64,000 nt of DNA from Cyclobacterium marinum DSM 745 (GTDB lineage Bacteria > Bacteroidota > Bacteroidia > Cytophagales > Cyclobacteriaceae): contig NC_015914.1 in assembly GCF_000222485.1 (NCBI RefSeq), forward strand, positions 2,738,501 through 2,802,500. Direction: 5' to 3'. Positions 45,107 to 54,995 of this stretch are shown in pieces. The position numbers were made by a program, and so were the translations under genes. Positions within the stretch are counted from its first letter, which is position 1. Every line of letters starts with the position of its first letter. The notes beneath the pieces were generated by a model. It made no database searches. It had not been told where the DNA came from and saw nothing but the letters and a program-made list of their open reading frames with translations.

Positions 45107-46696
45107 ATGCGTAGAGAAAAGAATATAGAAATCATGGACACCACCCTGAGGGATGGAGAGCAAACCTCTGGGGTGTCATTTCTTCCTTCAGAAAAACTCC
45201 AGATTGCGAAGCTTTTACTGGAAGAGCTTAGAGTGGACCGAATTGAGGTTGCTTCTGCCAGGGTTTCAGAAGGAGAGATGGAAGGAGTCAAAAGGATTAC
45301 AAATTGGGCAGAGGAGAGAGGCTTTTTAGGGAGCATTGAGGTTTTAGGGTTTGTAGATACTCCAAAATCTGTAGATTGGATGGTAGAAGCCGGTGCCAAA
45401 GTAATGAATTTGCTTACAAAAGGCTCCCTAAATCATCTAACCCATCAACTTAAAAAAACACCTGAAGTTCATTTTGCAGAGATAGAAAAGTGCATTTCCT
45501 ATGCAAGAACTCATGGCATTGAAGTGAATGTTTATCTTGAGGATTGGAGCAATGGTATGCGAAATTCTAGGGATTACGCCCTCTCAATGATCGAATTTCT
45601 CTCCCAGCAGCCGGTCAAAAGAATTATGCTTCCGGATACCTTGGGGCTGCTCTGTCCTGATGAAGTAAAGGAGTTTCTGGAACTTATTTGTGATAAGTTT
45701 CCGGAAGTGCATTTTGATTTCCATGCGCACAATGATTATGACCTGTCTGTTGCCAATGTCCTTCATGCGGTAAATACCGGCGCCAAAGGCATACATACCA
45801 CAGTAAATGGTTTGGGTGAGAGGGCCGGTAATGCTCCTCTTGAGTCCATCGTAGCAGTAATAAAGGATTTTACACCTTGTCATCTCAATGTAAACGAGAG
45901 TAAAATCTACAGAATAAGTAAGCTGGTAGAGCAATTTTCAGGCTTGAGAATTCCTGCGAATAAACCGGTGGTTGGGGAAAATGTATTTACCCAAACAGCT
46001 GGTGTTCATGCTGATGGGGACAATAAAAAGAACCTGTATTTTAGCGATTTGCTTCCTGAGCGATTTGGGAGAACGCGAAAATATGCCTTGGGAAAAACCT
46101 CAGGCAAAGCCAATATTTCCAAAAATCTGGAAGAGCTGGGTATTTCCCTTGAGCCCGAAGAATTGACAAGGGTGACACAAAAAATCATTGAGCTAGGAGA
46201 CAAAAAGGAGCGGGTTACAACTGAAGATCTTCCCTATATAATCTCAGATGTGCTTCAAAATAATTCCATTAATAAAGACATTGTTATTGATGGATACCAT
46301 ATGGTGCATTCCAAAGGCCTAAAGCCTTCTGTTCAGTTGCGAGTCAAAATATTCGACAACTATTATGAACAGAATGCCTCCGGTGATGGGCAGTATGATT
46401 CATTTATGAAAGCCCTAAAGAAAATCTACAAGGGTCTGGACATGCAGCTACCAAAGCTGACGGATTTTCATATAAGTATCCCCCCGGGGGGGAAGACCGA
46501 TGCTTTTGTAGAATGTGTGATTACTTGGGATTTGAATGGAAGGATCTTCAAGACCAAAGGTTTGGATAGTGACCAAACCATTGCGGCCATGATGGCCACC
46601 GAAAAAATGCTTAATATCATAGAACAAATCAAAAATAGTAACAAAACTGAAAAAAAGAATCCTTATGGAAATGAATATAGCCCTATTACCTGGTGA
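45107..46696 (+). CDS. LeuA-like alpha-isopropylmalate/citramalate synthase
   Basis: ATG 45107 is favoured over the TTG at 45083 because the family start ([20 protein letters not shown]) follows it directly. The HMGL-like barrel has FDFHAHNDYDLSVANVLHAV and GLGERAGNAPLESIV, and a C-terminal LeuA_dimer regulatory domain (about 390-510) is present. It is a second, diverged paralogue of leuA inside the same operon. Members in this place are often called (R)-citramalate synthase, which would make isoleucine from pyruvate using LeuC, LeuD and LeuB. That role is inferred from position; the substrate pocket was not checked. Confidence 0.8.
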   Translation: MRREKNIEIMDTTLRDGEQTSGVSFLPSEKLQIAKLLLEELRVDRIEVASARVSEGEMEGVKRITNWAEERGFLGSIEVLGFVDTPKSVDWMVEAGAKVMNLLTKGSLNHLTHQLKKTPEVHFAEIEKCISYARTHGIEVNVYLEDWSNGMRNSRDYALSMIEFLSQQPVKRIMLPDTLGLLCPDEVKEFLELICDKFPEVHFDFHAHNDYDLSVANVLHAVNTGAKGIHTTVNGLGERAGNAPLESIVAVIKDFTPCHLNVNESKIYRISKLVEQFSGLRIPANKPVVGENVFTQTAGVHADGDNKKNLYFSDLLPERFGRTRKYALGKTSGKANISKNLEELGISLEPEELTRVTQKIIELGDKKERVTTEDLPYIISDVLQNNSINKDIVIDGYHMVHSKGLKPSVQLRVKIFDNYYEQNASGDGQYDSFMKALKKIYKGLDMQLPKLTDFHISIPPGGKTDAFVECVITWDLNGRIFKTKGLDSDQTIAAMMATEKMLNIIEQIKNSNKTEKKNPYGNEYSPITW

Positions 46697-47735
46697 TGGT
46701 ATTGGCCCTGAAGTAATCGCTCAGGCAGTAAAAGTTGTAGATGCTGTCGCTAAGAAATTTGGACATAAAATCACTTACAATGAAGCCATCACAGGTGCTG
46801 CCGCTATTGATGCAGTAGGTAACCCTTACCCAGACTCCACACACGAAGCCTGTGTTGCAGCAGATGCAGTACTTTTTGGTGCTATTGGTCATCCTAAGTT
46901 TGACAACGACCCAAGTGCAAAAGTAAGGCCTGAGCAAGGGTTATTGGAAATGAGAAAAAAATTAGGGCTATTTTCAAATGTTCGTCCTACCTTTACTTTT
47001 CCTTCCTTGCTCCACAAGTCCCCTTTGAAAAAAGAAAGAATTGAAGGTACAGATTTGGTTTTTTTAAGGGAACTTACAGGAGGCATCTATTTTGGAGAAC
47101 CAAGAGGTAGAAATGAACAAGGAACAAAGGCTTTTGATTCTTGTGTTTATTCCGTAGAGGAAATTGAAAGACTGGCTAGAATGGGCTTTGAATTTGCAAG
47201 GAAAAGAAGGAAACTATTGACCTGCGTGGATAAGGCTAACGTTTTGGCCACTTCTCGTCTTTGGAGAGAAACTGTACAACGTCTGGCCCCTGAATACCCT
47301 GATGTCAAAGTTGAATATGAATTTGTGGATGCTGTAGCCATGAGATTGGTTCAATGGCCTAAAGCCTATGATGTCTTGATCACAGAAAACCTGTTTGGAG
47401 ATATTCTTACAGATGAAGCTTCTGTAATTAGTGGTTCAATGGGATTGATGCCGTCTGCTTCCATTGGGCTTAAAACCAAGCTTTTTGAGCCTATCCACGG
47501 TTCATACCCACAAGCAGCAGGTAAAGACATTGCTAATCCATTGGCAGCGGTTTTGTCAGCTTCTATGATGTTTGAATATGCTTTTGATTTAATGGATGAA
47601 GCTAAAGCTATTTCAGACGTGGTAAATCTGTCTTTGGAAAAAGGCGTGGTAACCGAAGATCTTTCAGAAGGGGAGAAATCCTATAAGACTTCTGAAGTAG
47701 GAGATTGGTTGGCTGAACAAATTGAAAAAATGTAA
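46665..47735 (+). CDS. leuB: 3-isopropylmalate dehydrogenase
   Basis: The 356-residue NAD-dependent beta-decarboxylating dehydrogenase has the start MNIALLPGDGIGPEVIAQAV, the LGLFSNVRPTF block, the ELTGGIYFGEPRG block and the metal-binding ENLFGDILTDEASVISGSMG region. It overlaps the preceding gene by about 30 bases, indicating translational coupling; ATG 46671 is an alternative start. It ends the operon, followed by a terminator. Confidence 0.96.
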   Translation: MEMNIALLPGDGIGPEVIAQAVKVVDAVAKKFGHKITYNEAITGAAAIDAVGNPYPDSTHEACVAADAVLFGAIGHPKFDNDPSAKVRPEQGLLEMRKKLGLFSNVRPTFTFPSLLHKSPLKKERIEGTDLVFLRELTGGIYFGEPRGRNEQGTKAFDSCVYSVEEIERLARMGFEFARKRRKLLTCVDKANVLATSRLWRETVQRLAPEYPDVKVEYEFVDAVAMRLVQWPKAYDVLITENLFGDILTDEASVISGSMGLMPSASIGLKTKLFEPIHGSYPQAAGKDIANPLAAVLSASMMFEYAFDLMDEAKAISDVVNLSLEKGVVTEDLSEGEKSYKTSEVGDWLAEQIEKM

Positions 47736-47757
47736 AAATTATATTACATACAAAAAG

Positions 47758-47797
47758 AAAGCCCCTACTGCTAGTTAATAGCTTTAGGGGCTTTTTT
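47758..47797. terminator. Bidirectional intrinsic terminator
   Basis: AAAGCCCCTA faces TAGGGGCTTT with a T run between the convergent leuB and fabI genes. An inner CTGCTA...TAGCT pairing extends the stem. Confidence 0.85.
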
Positions 47798-47811
47798 AGT
47801 TGGTATACAAT

Positions 47812-48633
47812 TTATTTTTTACTTGCTACGTAGGCATCAATTAATTCTTGCGTAATGCCTGTAGTAGAATAGCCTCCATCATGAAACAGGTTTTGCATGG
47901 TTACCATTCTGGTGAAATCGGAAAACATGGTGACAATGTACTCTGCACAGGATTCTGCTGAAGCATTACCCAAAGGAGAAGCTAGGGCTGCGAAATCAAA
48001 GAAATCATCAAAGCCTCCAATTCCTGAACCTGCTACAGTTTTTGTAGGGGATTGAGAAATGGTATTTACTCTTACATTTTTGTTTTTTCCATACCTTAGG
48101 CCATAGTTTCTAGCTATACTTTCTAGTATGGCTTTGGCTTCAGACATGTCACTATAAAAAGGGAATGCTCTTTCTGCGGCAATATAACTTAATGCAATCA
48201 CAGAAGCCCATTCATTTAGGACGTCTTTCTTTTCTGCCACTTGGAGCATTTTGTGAAAAGAAACTGCTGACACATCGTATGACTTTTGTACCCAATCATA
48301 ATTCAAGTCTCCATAAGATCTTCCCTTCCGTACATTGGGAGACATACCTATTGAGTGGAGTAAGAAATCAAAATTCCCACCCAAATATTCCTTTGCTTCA
48401 TCGTATAATTTTTCGATATCTTCGACAGAGGTAGCATCTGCAGGAATAACTATGGTTCCACATTCATCAGCTAAATCCTGAATGGCGCCCATACGCATCG
48501 CAATTGGGGCATTGGTAAGGACAAATTTTGCCCCTTGTTCTTTTGCTTTTAAGGCCGTATGCCAGGCAATAGAATTTTCATCAAGTGCACCGGTAATAAT
48601 TCCTTTTTTTCCTTTTAATAAATTTTCAGGCAT
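47812..48633 (-). CDS. fabI: Enoyl-[acyl-carrier-protein] reductase (NADH)
   Basis: The 273-residue SDR-fold enzyme does the last reduction in fatty-acid elongation. The nucleotide-binding start is KGIITGALDENSIAWHTALK, the active-site tyrosine and lysine lie in YSDMSEAKA (Y-x6-K), and the C-terminal block is QNLFHDGGYSTTGITQELID. It is the target of triclosan-type inhibitors in other species. It stands at the end of a long minus-strand gene run. Confidence 0.95.
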   Translation of the reverse strand: MPENLLKGKKGIITGALDENSIAWHTALKAKEQGAKFVLTNAPIAMRMGAIQDLADECGTIVIPADATSVEDIEKLYDEAKEYLGGNFDFLLHSIGMSPNVRKGRSYGDLNYDWVQKSYDVSAVSFHKMLQVAEKKDVLNEWASVIALSYIAAERAFPFYSDMSEAKAILESIARNYGLRYGKNKNVRVNTISQSPTKTVAGSGIGGFDDFFDFAALASPLGNASAESCAEYIVTMFSDFTRMVTMQNLFHDGGYSTTGITQELIDAYVASKK

Positions 48634-48738
48634 TGTATTATTTTGATTTTACAACTTCAATTAAATAATATTCTATAAAATTAACTAATTATGGGTGAAA
48701 CATTTTCCACGTGGCTTCTAGAAAAGAGATGCGATTGT

Positions 48739-50391
48739 CTATTTCGTGAGCAATTCTTTTGCATTTTCAAAGGCCGTAGTGGAGGGGTTTGACCCGGAAA
48801 TCATTTTAGCAATTTCAAGTAATCTTTCTTCTGGGTTTAATAATTTAATTTTACTAATTGTTTTCTTAGAGCTATTGTCTTTGAAAACAAAATAGTGTTT
48901 TTCTCCTTTTGCGGCTACCTGCGGCAAATGGCTTATGCAGATAACCTGATGTTTGGTAGCAATTTCTTGCATCATCCGGACCATTTGTAGGGCTATTTCT
49001 CCGGATATCCCTGTATCTATCTCGTCAAAAATAAGAGTAGGCAAGGCCATTTTATCTGCCATGACATATTTGATGGCAAACATTAGTCGTGAAAATTCAC
49101 CCCCTGAGGCTACTTGTCCAATGGGTTGAGGCTGAATGCCCTTGTTGGCAGAAAATAGGATATCAATATCATCGATACCTGATTCATTTGCTGTGACTTC
49201 TTTTCGAAGGATTTCCACCCTGGCATTTTCCATTCCCAACTGTGCCAATAAGGATTGTATTTCTCTGCTAAAACCATTAAAGATTGCCTGTCTCTTTTTT
49301 GACAACTTCTGGCCCATTGCACTAAGTTTCTCTTTGGTTTCATTCAGTAAAATTTGTTGATTGGCCAACTCCTCCTCTAAGTGATCGCCTTTAAAAACCT
49401 TGTCTGCAAGAGCTGAGGCCAGCTCCAAGAGCTCTTTATCACTTTGTACGCCATGTTTCTTCTGAAGCTGGTAGATTTTACTTAATCTTTCCCTTACCCA
49501 CTCAGACTTTTCAAAATCTACTTCGATTTCCTGCTCTTCCAAAGAAAGACTTTCTAAAATATCATTTAGCTCTATTAGCAAACTTTCAAACCTTTGATTT
49601 AAATCTTCAAAATTCTTTCCGAATTTCTGTAGGTATTGAAAGTGTTGCTTGGCTGCAGCCAACTGTTGCATTGCACCCAATTCCTCGTTTTCAAGGTGGT
49701 CCAGTGCTTGGGATGCTCTTGATTTTATTTCTTCTGCATGGTTTAATAATTCTTCCTTTGCTTCCAAAGAGGCTTGTTCCCCTTCTTCTAAGTTTAAACT
49801 TGACAACTCTTCCAACTGAAACTGATTGTAATCTGCTTCCTGTTGGTATTGCTGCTTTTCTTGTTCTAGCAAACGCACCTTTTTTTGCGTTTTTATATAG
49901 TCATGATACTGTATAGAATAAGCTTCTTTCTCTTTGCTAACCTTAGCAAAAGCATCTATCAGGGAGAGCTGGTAGGAGGAAGCTCCCAACAATAAGGTCT
50001 CATTTTGGGAATGAACATCCATCAGAATTTTCCCCAAGACCTTCAGGTTTTCCAGCCTTACTGGTGTGTCATTAATGAAAGCACGAGATTTTCCTGATGG
50101 AGAAATTTCCCGCCGAATAATGCATGCAGGTTCATAGTCCAACTCTTCCTTCTCAAAGAATCTTTCTAAACCATAATTTTGAATATTGAATACGCCTTCA
50201 ATAATGCATTTTTTTTGCTCATCAAATAATGCTTTGGAATCAGCCCTATTTCCCAATAGTAAGCCCACTGCCCCAAGCATAATGGATTTTCCGGCTCCTG
50301 TTTCACCGGTGATCATATTGAGACCGGCACAAGGCTCCATTTCTAATTTTTCTATCAAAGCATAGTTGGTAATGCTAAGGTTGGTTAACAT
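48739..50391 (-). CDS. recN: DNA repair protein RecN
   Basis: The 550-residue SMC-like protein has a Walker A GETGAGKSIMLGAVGLLLGN at the N-terminus, a central coiled coil (about 150-370, VRLLEQEKQQYQQEADYNQF), the signature QVASGGEFSRLMFAIKYVMA and Walker B TLIFDEIDTGISGEI. It acts early in double-strand break repair. It follows the DUF4835 gene by 47 bases and precedes fabI. Confidence 0.95.
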   Translation of the reverse strand: MLTNLSITNYALIEKLEMEPCAGLNMITGETGAGKSIMLGAVGLLLGNRADSKALFDEQKKCIIEGVFNIQNYGLERFFEKEELDYEPACIIRREISPSGKSRAFINDTPVRLENLKVLGKILMDVHSQNETLLLGASSYQLSLIDAFAKVSKEKEAYSIQYHDYIKTQKKVRLLEQEKQQYQQEADYNQFQLEELSSLNLEEGEQASLEAKEELLNHAEEIKSRASQALDHLENEELGAMQQLAAAKQHFQYLQKFGKNFEDLNQRFESLLIELNDILESLSLEEQEIEVDFEKSEWVRERLSKIYQLQKKHGVQSDKELLELASALADKVFKGDHLEEELANQQILLNETKEKLSAMGQKLSKKRQAIFNGFSREIQSLLAQLGMENARVEILRKEVTANESGIDDIDILFSANKGIQPQPIGQVASGGEFSRLMFAIKYVMADKMALPTLIFDEIDTGISGEIALQMVRMMQEIATKHQVICISHLPQVAAKGEKHYFVFKDNSSKKTISKIKLLNPEERLLEIAKMISGSNPSTTAFENAKELLTK

Positions 50392-50438
50392 GTTGCTTTG
50401 GTTTCGTTTAAGGTGTCAAAATTAACCAAAATTGAGGA

Positions 50439-51350
50439 TTATCCTTTCAAAATATCATTGTATTTTCTGGCATTGTTAGGGTCTACCTTGAGCAATACTT
50501 CTACGGCTTCTTCCTTCAATTCCATAGGAGCAGCCTTAAGTATCTTGCTAATTTCATCCGATTTAGCATCCATAAAACTAATCGTTAGAATACTATTTGG
50601 TTGAACCTTGTTGGCTTCCTGCACCATTTTTATTGCCTCTACTATGTTTTGATAACTTTCAGATGGTTTCGTAGTTAACAAATCAAGCCCCATTCTGTGG
50701 TACAAATAATAGGCATCCCTAACAGGCACCATCACTTGGGAGTTGTAAAGGTCATTGGCCAGCCAATACCGATTTCTCTTATCTGAAGGGTTTTGATTCC
50801 ATCCCGAACTTGACGATTGTTGTGCATTGGCTACAATATTGTTGGCAACTTCAAAATAGGGATCTCCTCCTCTTGGTGAAAATGAGTCATGGTCTATCCC
50901 TATGGCTATATAGGCATAATAGGCCAAGAGTGAAGTAATATTGTTTAAATAAGAGAACTGATTGAATTCCAATGGCTGGGATTCTGTATATTCAAAGGTC
51001 CAATTCCGGTCTGCAAAGTTCAGGATCAAGCTTTCATAATTGGATCCATATATGGGCCTAACCGTTTGGACTTGGACTGTGGCATTGAATATGCCTACTT
51101 GAGGCATGTCATTAATTGTGATCAATAGGTTGCCTTTTATTCTTTCCTGGGGCTTGAGTTCTGCATCCGTCCAGTTACGCCCATTAAGGAATTGCTCAAA
51201 AGCAGATTTCATCTGATCGAAAATATCTGTATCCTGGGTTCTTGCACGTTCACTATTTATTGTAACAGTGAAATTAAGTTGCTGAGAAAGCAACTTTATG
51301 GGACTTAAAAAAAGCCCAAAAAGCAATATGAAAACTGTGGGGCGTACCAT
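50439..51350 (-). CDS. DUF4835 family protein (PorD-like)
   Basis: The 303-residue exported protein has a signal peptide (TVFILLFGLFLSPIKLLSQQ) and the family blocks NFTVTINSERARTQDTDIFD and YIAIGIDHDSFSPRGGDPYF. Proteins of DUF4835 are called PorD in some annotations and linked with the type IX secretion system, but the role is not settled. Its neighbours bamD, rpoZ, coaBC and recN match the usual Bacteroidota order. Confidence 0.85.
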   Translation of the reverse strand: MVRPTVFILLFGLFLSPIKLLSQQLNFTVTINSERARTQDTDIFDQMKSAFEQFLNGRNWTDAELKPQERIKGNLLITINDMPQVGIFNATVQVQTVRPIYGSNYESLILNFADRNWTFEYTESQPLEFNQFSYLNNITSLLAYYAYIAIGIDHDSFSPRGGDPYFEVANNIVANAQQSSSSGWNQNPSDKRNRYWLANDLYNSQVMVPVRDAYYLYHRMGLDLLTTKPSESYQNIVEAIKMVQEANKVQPNSILTISFMDAKSDEISKILKAAPMELKEEAVEVLLKVDPNNARKYNDILKG

Positions 51351-51509
51351 TTGATCCTTTTGTAAGCTGAATGGAAACTCTTAAAACCCGAAAGGTTCTA
51401 ATCCTTTCGTTACCTGCTGAAATATTAACCTAACTATCAACTGCTTCTGTTAATATTTATTTTCTCAAAAACCTTTAATGATTAACCCAAAGGTTTGCAT
51501 CATACCATT

Positions 51510-52739
51510 TTAAACGTCAGTATTGTCAAACTTGTTTTCTAGAAGCGAACCAATCCGATCCAGAAGCTGAATGGCCAGCAATTCCTTAGACATTACCGGA
51601 GTTTTAATATTTTCTTTATTTTTTGACAGTATAGTTACCTGGTTAGTGTCTTTTTGAAATCCTGCTTCGGAGTCAAGAAGTGAATTTAAGACCACAAAAT
51701 CAAAGTTTTTTTCTTTAAGTTTATTCTCTGCACTCAATACACCTTCATCTGTTTCTAAGGCGAAACCGATATGCAACTGTCCCTGTTTTTTATTGGCACC
51801 CAGTGTTTTAGCAATGTCAGGATTTTTAACCAATTTGATTTGAAGGGCACTATCCTTTTTCTTTATTTTTTCAACAGAAGGTTTTTCTGATCTATAATCA
51901 GCTACTGCAGCACAAAATATGACCACCTTTGCTTCATTATGATGGTTTTGGCTGGCCTCAAACATATCCAAGGCACTCGTCACCGGAATGATTTTTATGT
52001 TAGGATGGGGTTTGGGCTTTAAGGCCGTTGGTCCTAAAATCAAGGTTACTTTAGCTCCTCTCTCTGCGGCTTTCTCTGCCAGTGCAATGCCCATCTTACC
52101 GCTTGAATGATTACTGATATACCTCACAGGATCTATGGCCTCTTGCGTAGGGCCTGCAGTAATAAGTATATTTTTACCTTGAAAACTAAGGTCAGGATTT
52201 AAGATATCATGAATTGCGGCGAAGATCGCTTCTGGTTCAGGCATCCGTCCTTGACCAATTAATCCACTGGCCAATTCTCCGCTTGTAGCTTCCATGATAT
52301 GGTTGCCATAGCTCTCAAGGGTGGCAAGGTTTTGTTTTACAGAAGGGTGTTGGTACATATCCAAATCCATTGCCGGGGCTAGAAGCACCGGGTGGGTACA
52401 TGAAAGATAGGTACAGGACAATAAACTGTCACTCTGCCCACTAGCCAATTTGGAAAGGGTATTTGCTGACAATGGAGCGATCACCAATAAGTCAGCCCAA
52501 GCCCCTAAAGCTACGTGGTTGGTCCATTCCCCCGTTTTTTGATTAAAAAAATCAATAGAAACCGGGTTTTTGGATAAGGTGGCCAAGGTAAGTGGTGTAA
52601 TAAAGTCAGAAGCAGAAGTTGTCATTATAACTTTAACTTCTGCCCCTGACTTTACCAATAAGCGAACAAGGTGTGCGGCTTTGTAAGCAGCAATTCCCCC
52701 GGTTACACCTAATAGAATACGTTTGCCTGTTAGCGGCAT
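51510..52739 (-). CDS. coaBC: Phosphopantothenoylcysteine decarboxylase / phosphopantothenate-cysteine ligase
   Basis: The 409-residue bifunctional enzyme makes 4'-phosphopantetheine for coenzyme A. The N-terminal FMN-binding CoaC part shows ILLGVTGGIAAYKAAHLVRL, the catalytic histidine in TNHVALGAWADLLVIAPLSA, and PAMDLDMY. The C-terminal CoaB ligase begins at about 188 with ILITAGPTQEAIDPVRYISN and has KNPDIAKTLG. It starts within two bases of the rpoZ stop, so they share a transcript. Confidence 0.95.
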   Translation of the reverse strand: MPLTGKRILLGVTGGIAAYKAAHLVRLLVKSGAEVKVIMTTSASDFITPLTLATLSKNPVSIDFFNQKTGEWTNHVALGAWADLLVIAPLSANTLSKLASGQSDSLLSCTYLSCTHPVLLAPAMDLDMYQHPSVKQNLATLESYGNHIMEATSGELASGLIGQGRMPEPEAIFAAIHDILNPDLSFQGKNILITAGPTQEAIDPVRYISNHSSGKMGIALAEKAAERGAKVTLILGPTALKPKPHPNIKIIPVTSALDMFEASQNHHNEAKVVIFCAAVADYRSEKPSVEKIKKKDSALQIKLVKNPDIAKTLGANKKQGQLHIGFALETDEGVLSAENKLKEKNFDFVVLNSLLDSEAGFQKDTNQVTILSKNKENIKTPVMSKELLAIQLLDRIGSLLENKFDNTDV

Positions 52740-52740
52740 G

Positions 52741-53058
52741 TTATGATTTGCTTTCCTCTTCTTCCTGGAACCTAAACATTACTTTGTCTTCCATGAATTC
52801 CTCCATAGCCAAAGTACTAGGCTTAGGCATTCTTTCATAGAATTTTGATATTTCAATTTGCTCTTTATTTTCAAATACTTCCTCAAGATTATCAACAGTT
52901 GAAGCAAACTCAGAAAGTTTGTTGTTCAACTCTTCCTTCATTGTGGATGAAATTTGCTTTGCTCTTTGTGAAATTGTGAAAATAGATTGGTAAAGGTTTC
53001 CTGATTTCTCAGCTACTTTGTCCAAATCTCTTGTAATAATTGACGGATTGATTGCCAT
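52741..53058 (-). CDS. rpoZ: RNA polymerase omega subunit
   Basis: The 105-residue protein (SIITRDLDKVAEKSGNLYQS, then IFTISQRAKQI) matches the Bacteroidota RpoZ family, whose length and C-terminal tail differ from E. coli. It helps assemble core polymerase. It lies between bamD and coaBC. Confidence 0.88.
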   Translation of the reverse strand: MAINPSIITRDLDKVAEKSGNLYQSIFTISQRAKQISSTMKEELNNKLSEFASTVDNLEEVFENKEQIEISKFYERMPKPSTLAMEEFMEDKVMFRFQEEEESKS

Positions 53059-53071
53059 ATTTAATCGGTTT

Positions 53072-53998
53072 TTAATTGCCTACATTTTTTAAAGCTTCAG
53101 TAGCTTCTTGGTTTTTTTGTTCTTCTTCTCTCCTTTTAAGTGCCTCCGCTGTTCTGGCTTCATACTGTGCTTTTAAAGCATAGTGGTCGTCCAGCTTTTC
53201 CTTGGCTTCGGATTGAATTTCTATCACTTCTTCTAAGTATTCGCTTTCGGGATATTTTTTCTTAAAATCATCTGCAAAACCAAGTGATTGTTCAAATCTT
53301 TCTTCTCTTTTATCGAATACGCTTCTTTCAGCATATGCCGCACTCACTTCTACCAATTTGAATGCAAGTTCCTCATTGTAGTCACTATCCGGATAGGATT
53401 TAGCGAAATTTTGAAAATTGACTATGCAAGCCCTGAAAAATTCACCTGGAAATAAGCCTTCAGTAAGACGGTAATACATTTTTGATTCGGTATAAGCCTT
53501 CTCTTCAAATCTTTTCTGGAGAACATCGATCATGGAAATTGCGCGCTCATAAGAATCAGATTCAGGAAATCTGTTCATAAACAACTGAATCGCATTGACA
53601 GCCTCTTTCGAACTCCTTTGATCCAAATTATAATCAGGGGCATCCAAATACAACGAATAAGCATTCATGAACAGTGCCTCTTCAGCCAAAGGTGAACGGT
53701 TATAGGTGTCGAAAAATGTTTTAAAATATTCTGCTGCTTCAATGTATCTCTTGGTCCTAAAATGAGCATATGCATAATTGAACTCAGCCAATTCTGCTTT
53801 TCCACTTCCTTTTATTACAGGTAAAACTCTGTCATATAGGATAATGGCTTTGTTGTGCTCCCCTTCATCATAATAGCGATTGGCGGCTTCATAGAGTTCG
53901 TCCCAATTGGTACTTTTCTCTAATTTGTAAAATTCGCCACAGCTAAAAGTTAGCAGTGAAGCAAAGAATATTAATATGTAATGGTGTGCTTTTATCAT
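53072..53998 (-). CDS. bamD: Outer membrane assembly lipoprotein BamD
   Basis: The 308-residue lipoprotein has the signal MIKAHHYILIFFASLLTFSC with the lipobox TFSC. It then has five TPR-like helical repeats (WDELYEAANRYYDEGEHNKA; AELAEFNYAYAHFRTKRYIE; NAIQLFMNRFPESDSYERAI), and a coiled-coil-rich C-terminus (EAKEKLDDHYALKAQYEART). BamD binds BamA in outer-membrane protein insertion. Confidence 0.93.
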   Translation of the reverse strand: MIKAHHYILIFFASLLTFSCGEFYKLEKSTNWDELYEAANRYYDEGEHNKAIILYDRVLPVIKGSGKAELAEFNYAYAHFRTKRYIEAAEYFKTFFDTYNRSPLAEEALFMNAYSLYLDAPDYNLDQRSSKEAVNAIQLFMNRFPESDSYERAISMIDVLQKRFEEKAYTESKMYYRLTEGLFPGEFFRACIVNFQNFAKSYPDSDYNEELAFKLVEVSAAYAERSVFDKREERFEQSLGFADDFKKKYPESEYLEEVIEIQSEAKEKLDDHYALKAQYEARTAEALKRREEEQKNQEATEALKNVGN

Positions 53999-54063
53999 TT
54001 GACCTGCAAATATAATGGATTAATAATTGGTTATCAAGGAGGTTTCTACGCGAATGCCTATAC

Positions 54064-54777
54064 TTATCTTTTGACGTAGAGTTTTTTTGTGACAATATTT
54101 TTATTGTCAACGATCAAAGTATAGAAATAAGTACCTGGGTTCAGGTCTGTAACGGGGATTATTAAAGATTCTTGTGAAGGATCGAGCCTAAAATCATAAA
54201 TGGGATTCCCTATGAAACTATTGATTACTACGCGAACATTTGCGCTTGAATTTTTTATTTTATAATCCAATTGTGCAGTTCTTACACTTGGATTAGGGTA
54301 GATTTCATCCAAATCCACATCTTTATGACTGAAATTATCTGAAGGTTGATCAGAAACTACATTGTAAACATTTTCAACTATAAATGCATCTCTGTTGTTA
54401 GAAGTATTGAAGAAATGTAAATCAAAGGTTCCTTTTGTGGCTGTGATTCCTAATTCAAATTCTATATAAATATTTGTTGTTACCTCCCCCGGCTCTAGTG
54501 TAAACCTAATTTGCGAAAGATCCTTTCTCGGGTCAAAGCAGTTATCTCCGATACAAATAAGAATGTTCTGTGAAGAACCAACATTCCCTTGCAAGTAGCG
54601 AAGGTAGTAAGTGGCACTTTCTTTAGCATCATTCTGAAGGATGAGCGTTTTTCTTTGGGTAGTATTCACCTTACCATTAAATTCAATTTTATCGCTCAAC
54701 ACACGTACTTGATTTGCAGCTACAAACTGTAGCGCAAACAACTGTAAGGTGATAAAAAGTGATAAAAATAATTTCAT
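54064..54777 (-). CDS. Secreted protein with T9SS type A C-terminal sorting-like domain
   Basis: The 237-residue protein has a signal peptide (MKLFLSLFITLQLFALQFVA). A beta-rich region of unknown role covers about 25-150. The C-terminal 80 residues are a Por-type tail: DEIYPNPSVRTAQLDYKIKN, a DLNPGTYFYTLIVDNKN block and the final KKLYVKR. This tail routes proteins through the type IX secretion system. It may also be a surface-structure protein rather than an enzyme. Confidence 0.8.
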   Translation of the reverse strand: MKLFLSLFITLQLFALQFVAANQVRVLSDKIEFNGKVNTTQRKTLILQNDAKESATYYLRYLQGNVGSSQNILICIGDNCFDPRKDLSQIRFTLEPGEVTTNIYIEFELGITATKGTFDLHFFNTSNNRDAFIVENVYNVVSDQPSDNFSHKDVDLDEIYPNPSVRTAQLDYKIKNSSANVRVVINSFIGNPIYDFRLDPSQESLIIPVTDLNPGTYFYTLIVDNKNIVTKKLYVKR

Positions 54778-54995
54778 GTAAAGTCTAGTTCAATAAGTTT
54801 TTTGTTTCGTTAACAAAGATTTTCTCCCTCGTTTAGAAGTATATACGTATAAAAATACCAAATTGGTTCCACTTTATCGGTAGGTTTGGGTTAAAAAATG
54901 TTAACAATCATAAAATTTTTTTTACAAATCACCGTTGAAAAAATTTTCCCGAAAACTCAAACTTCAAAAAAATGTAAGATGTACAGTAAATCGAA

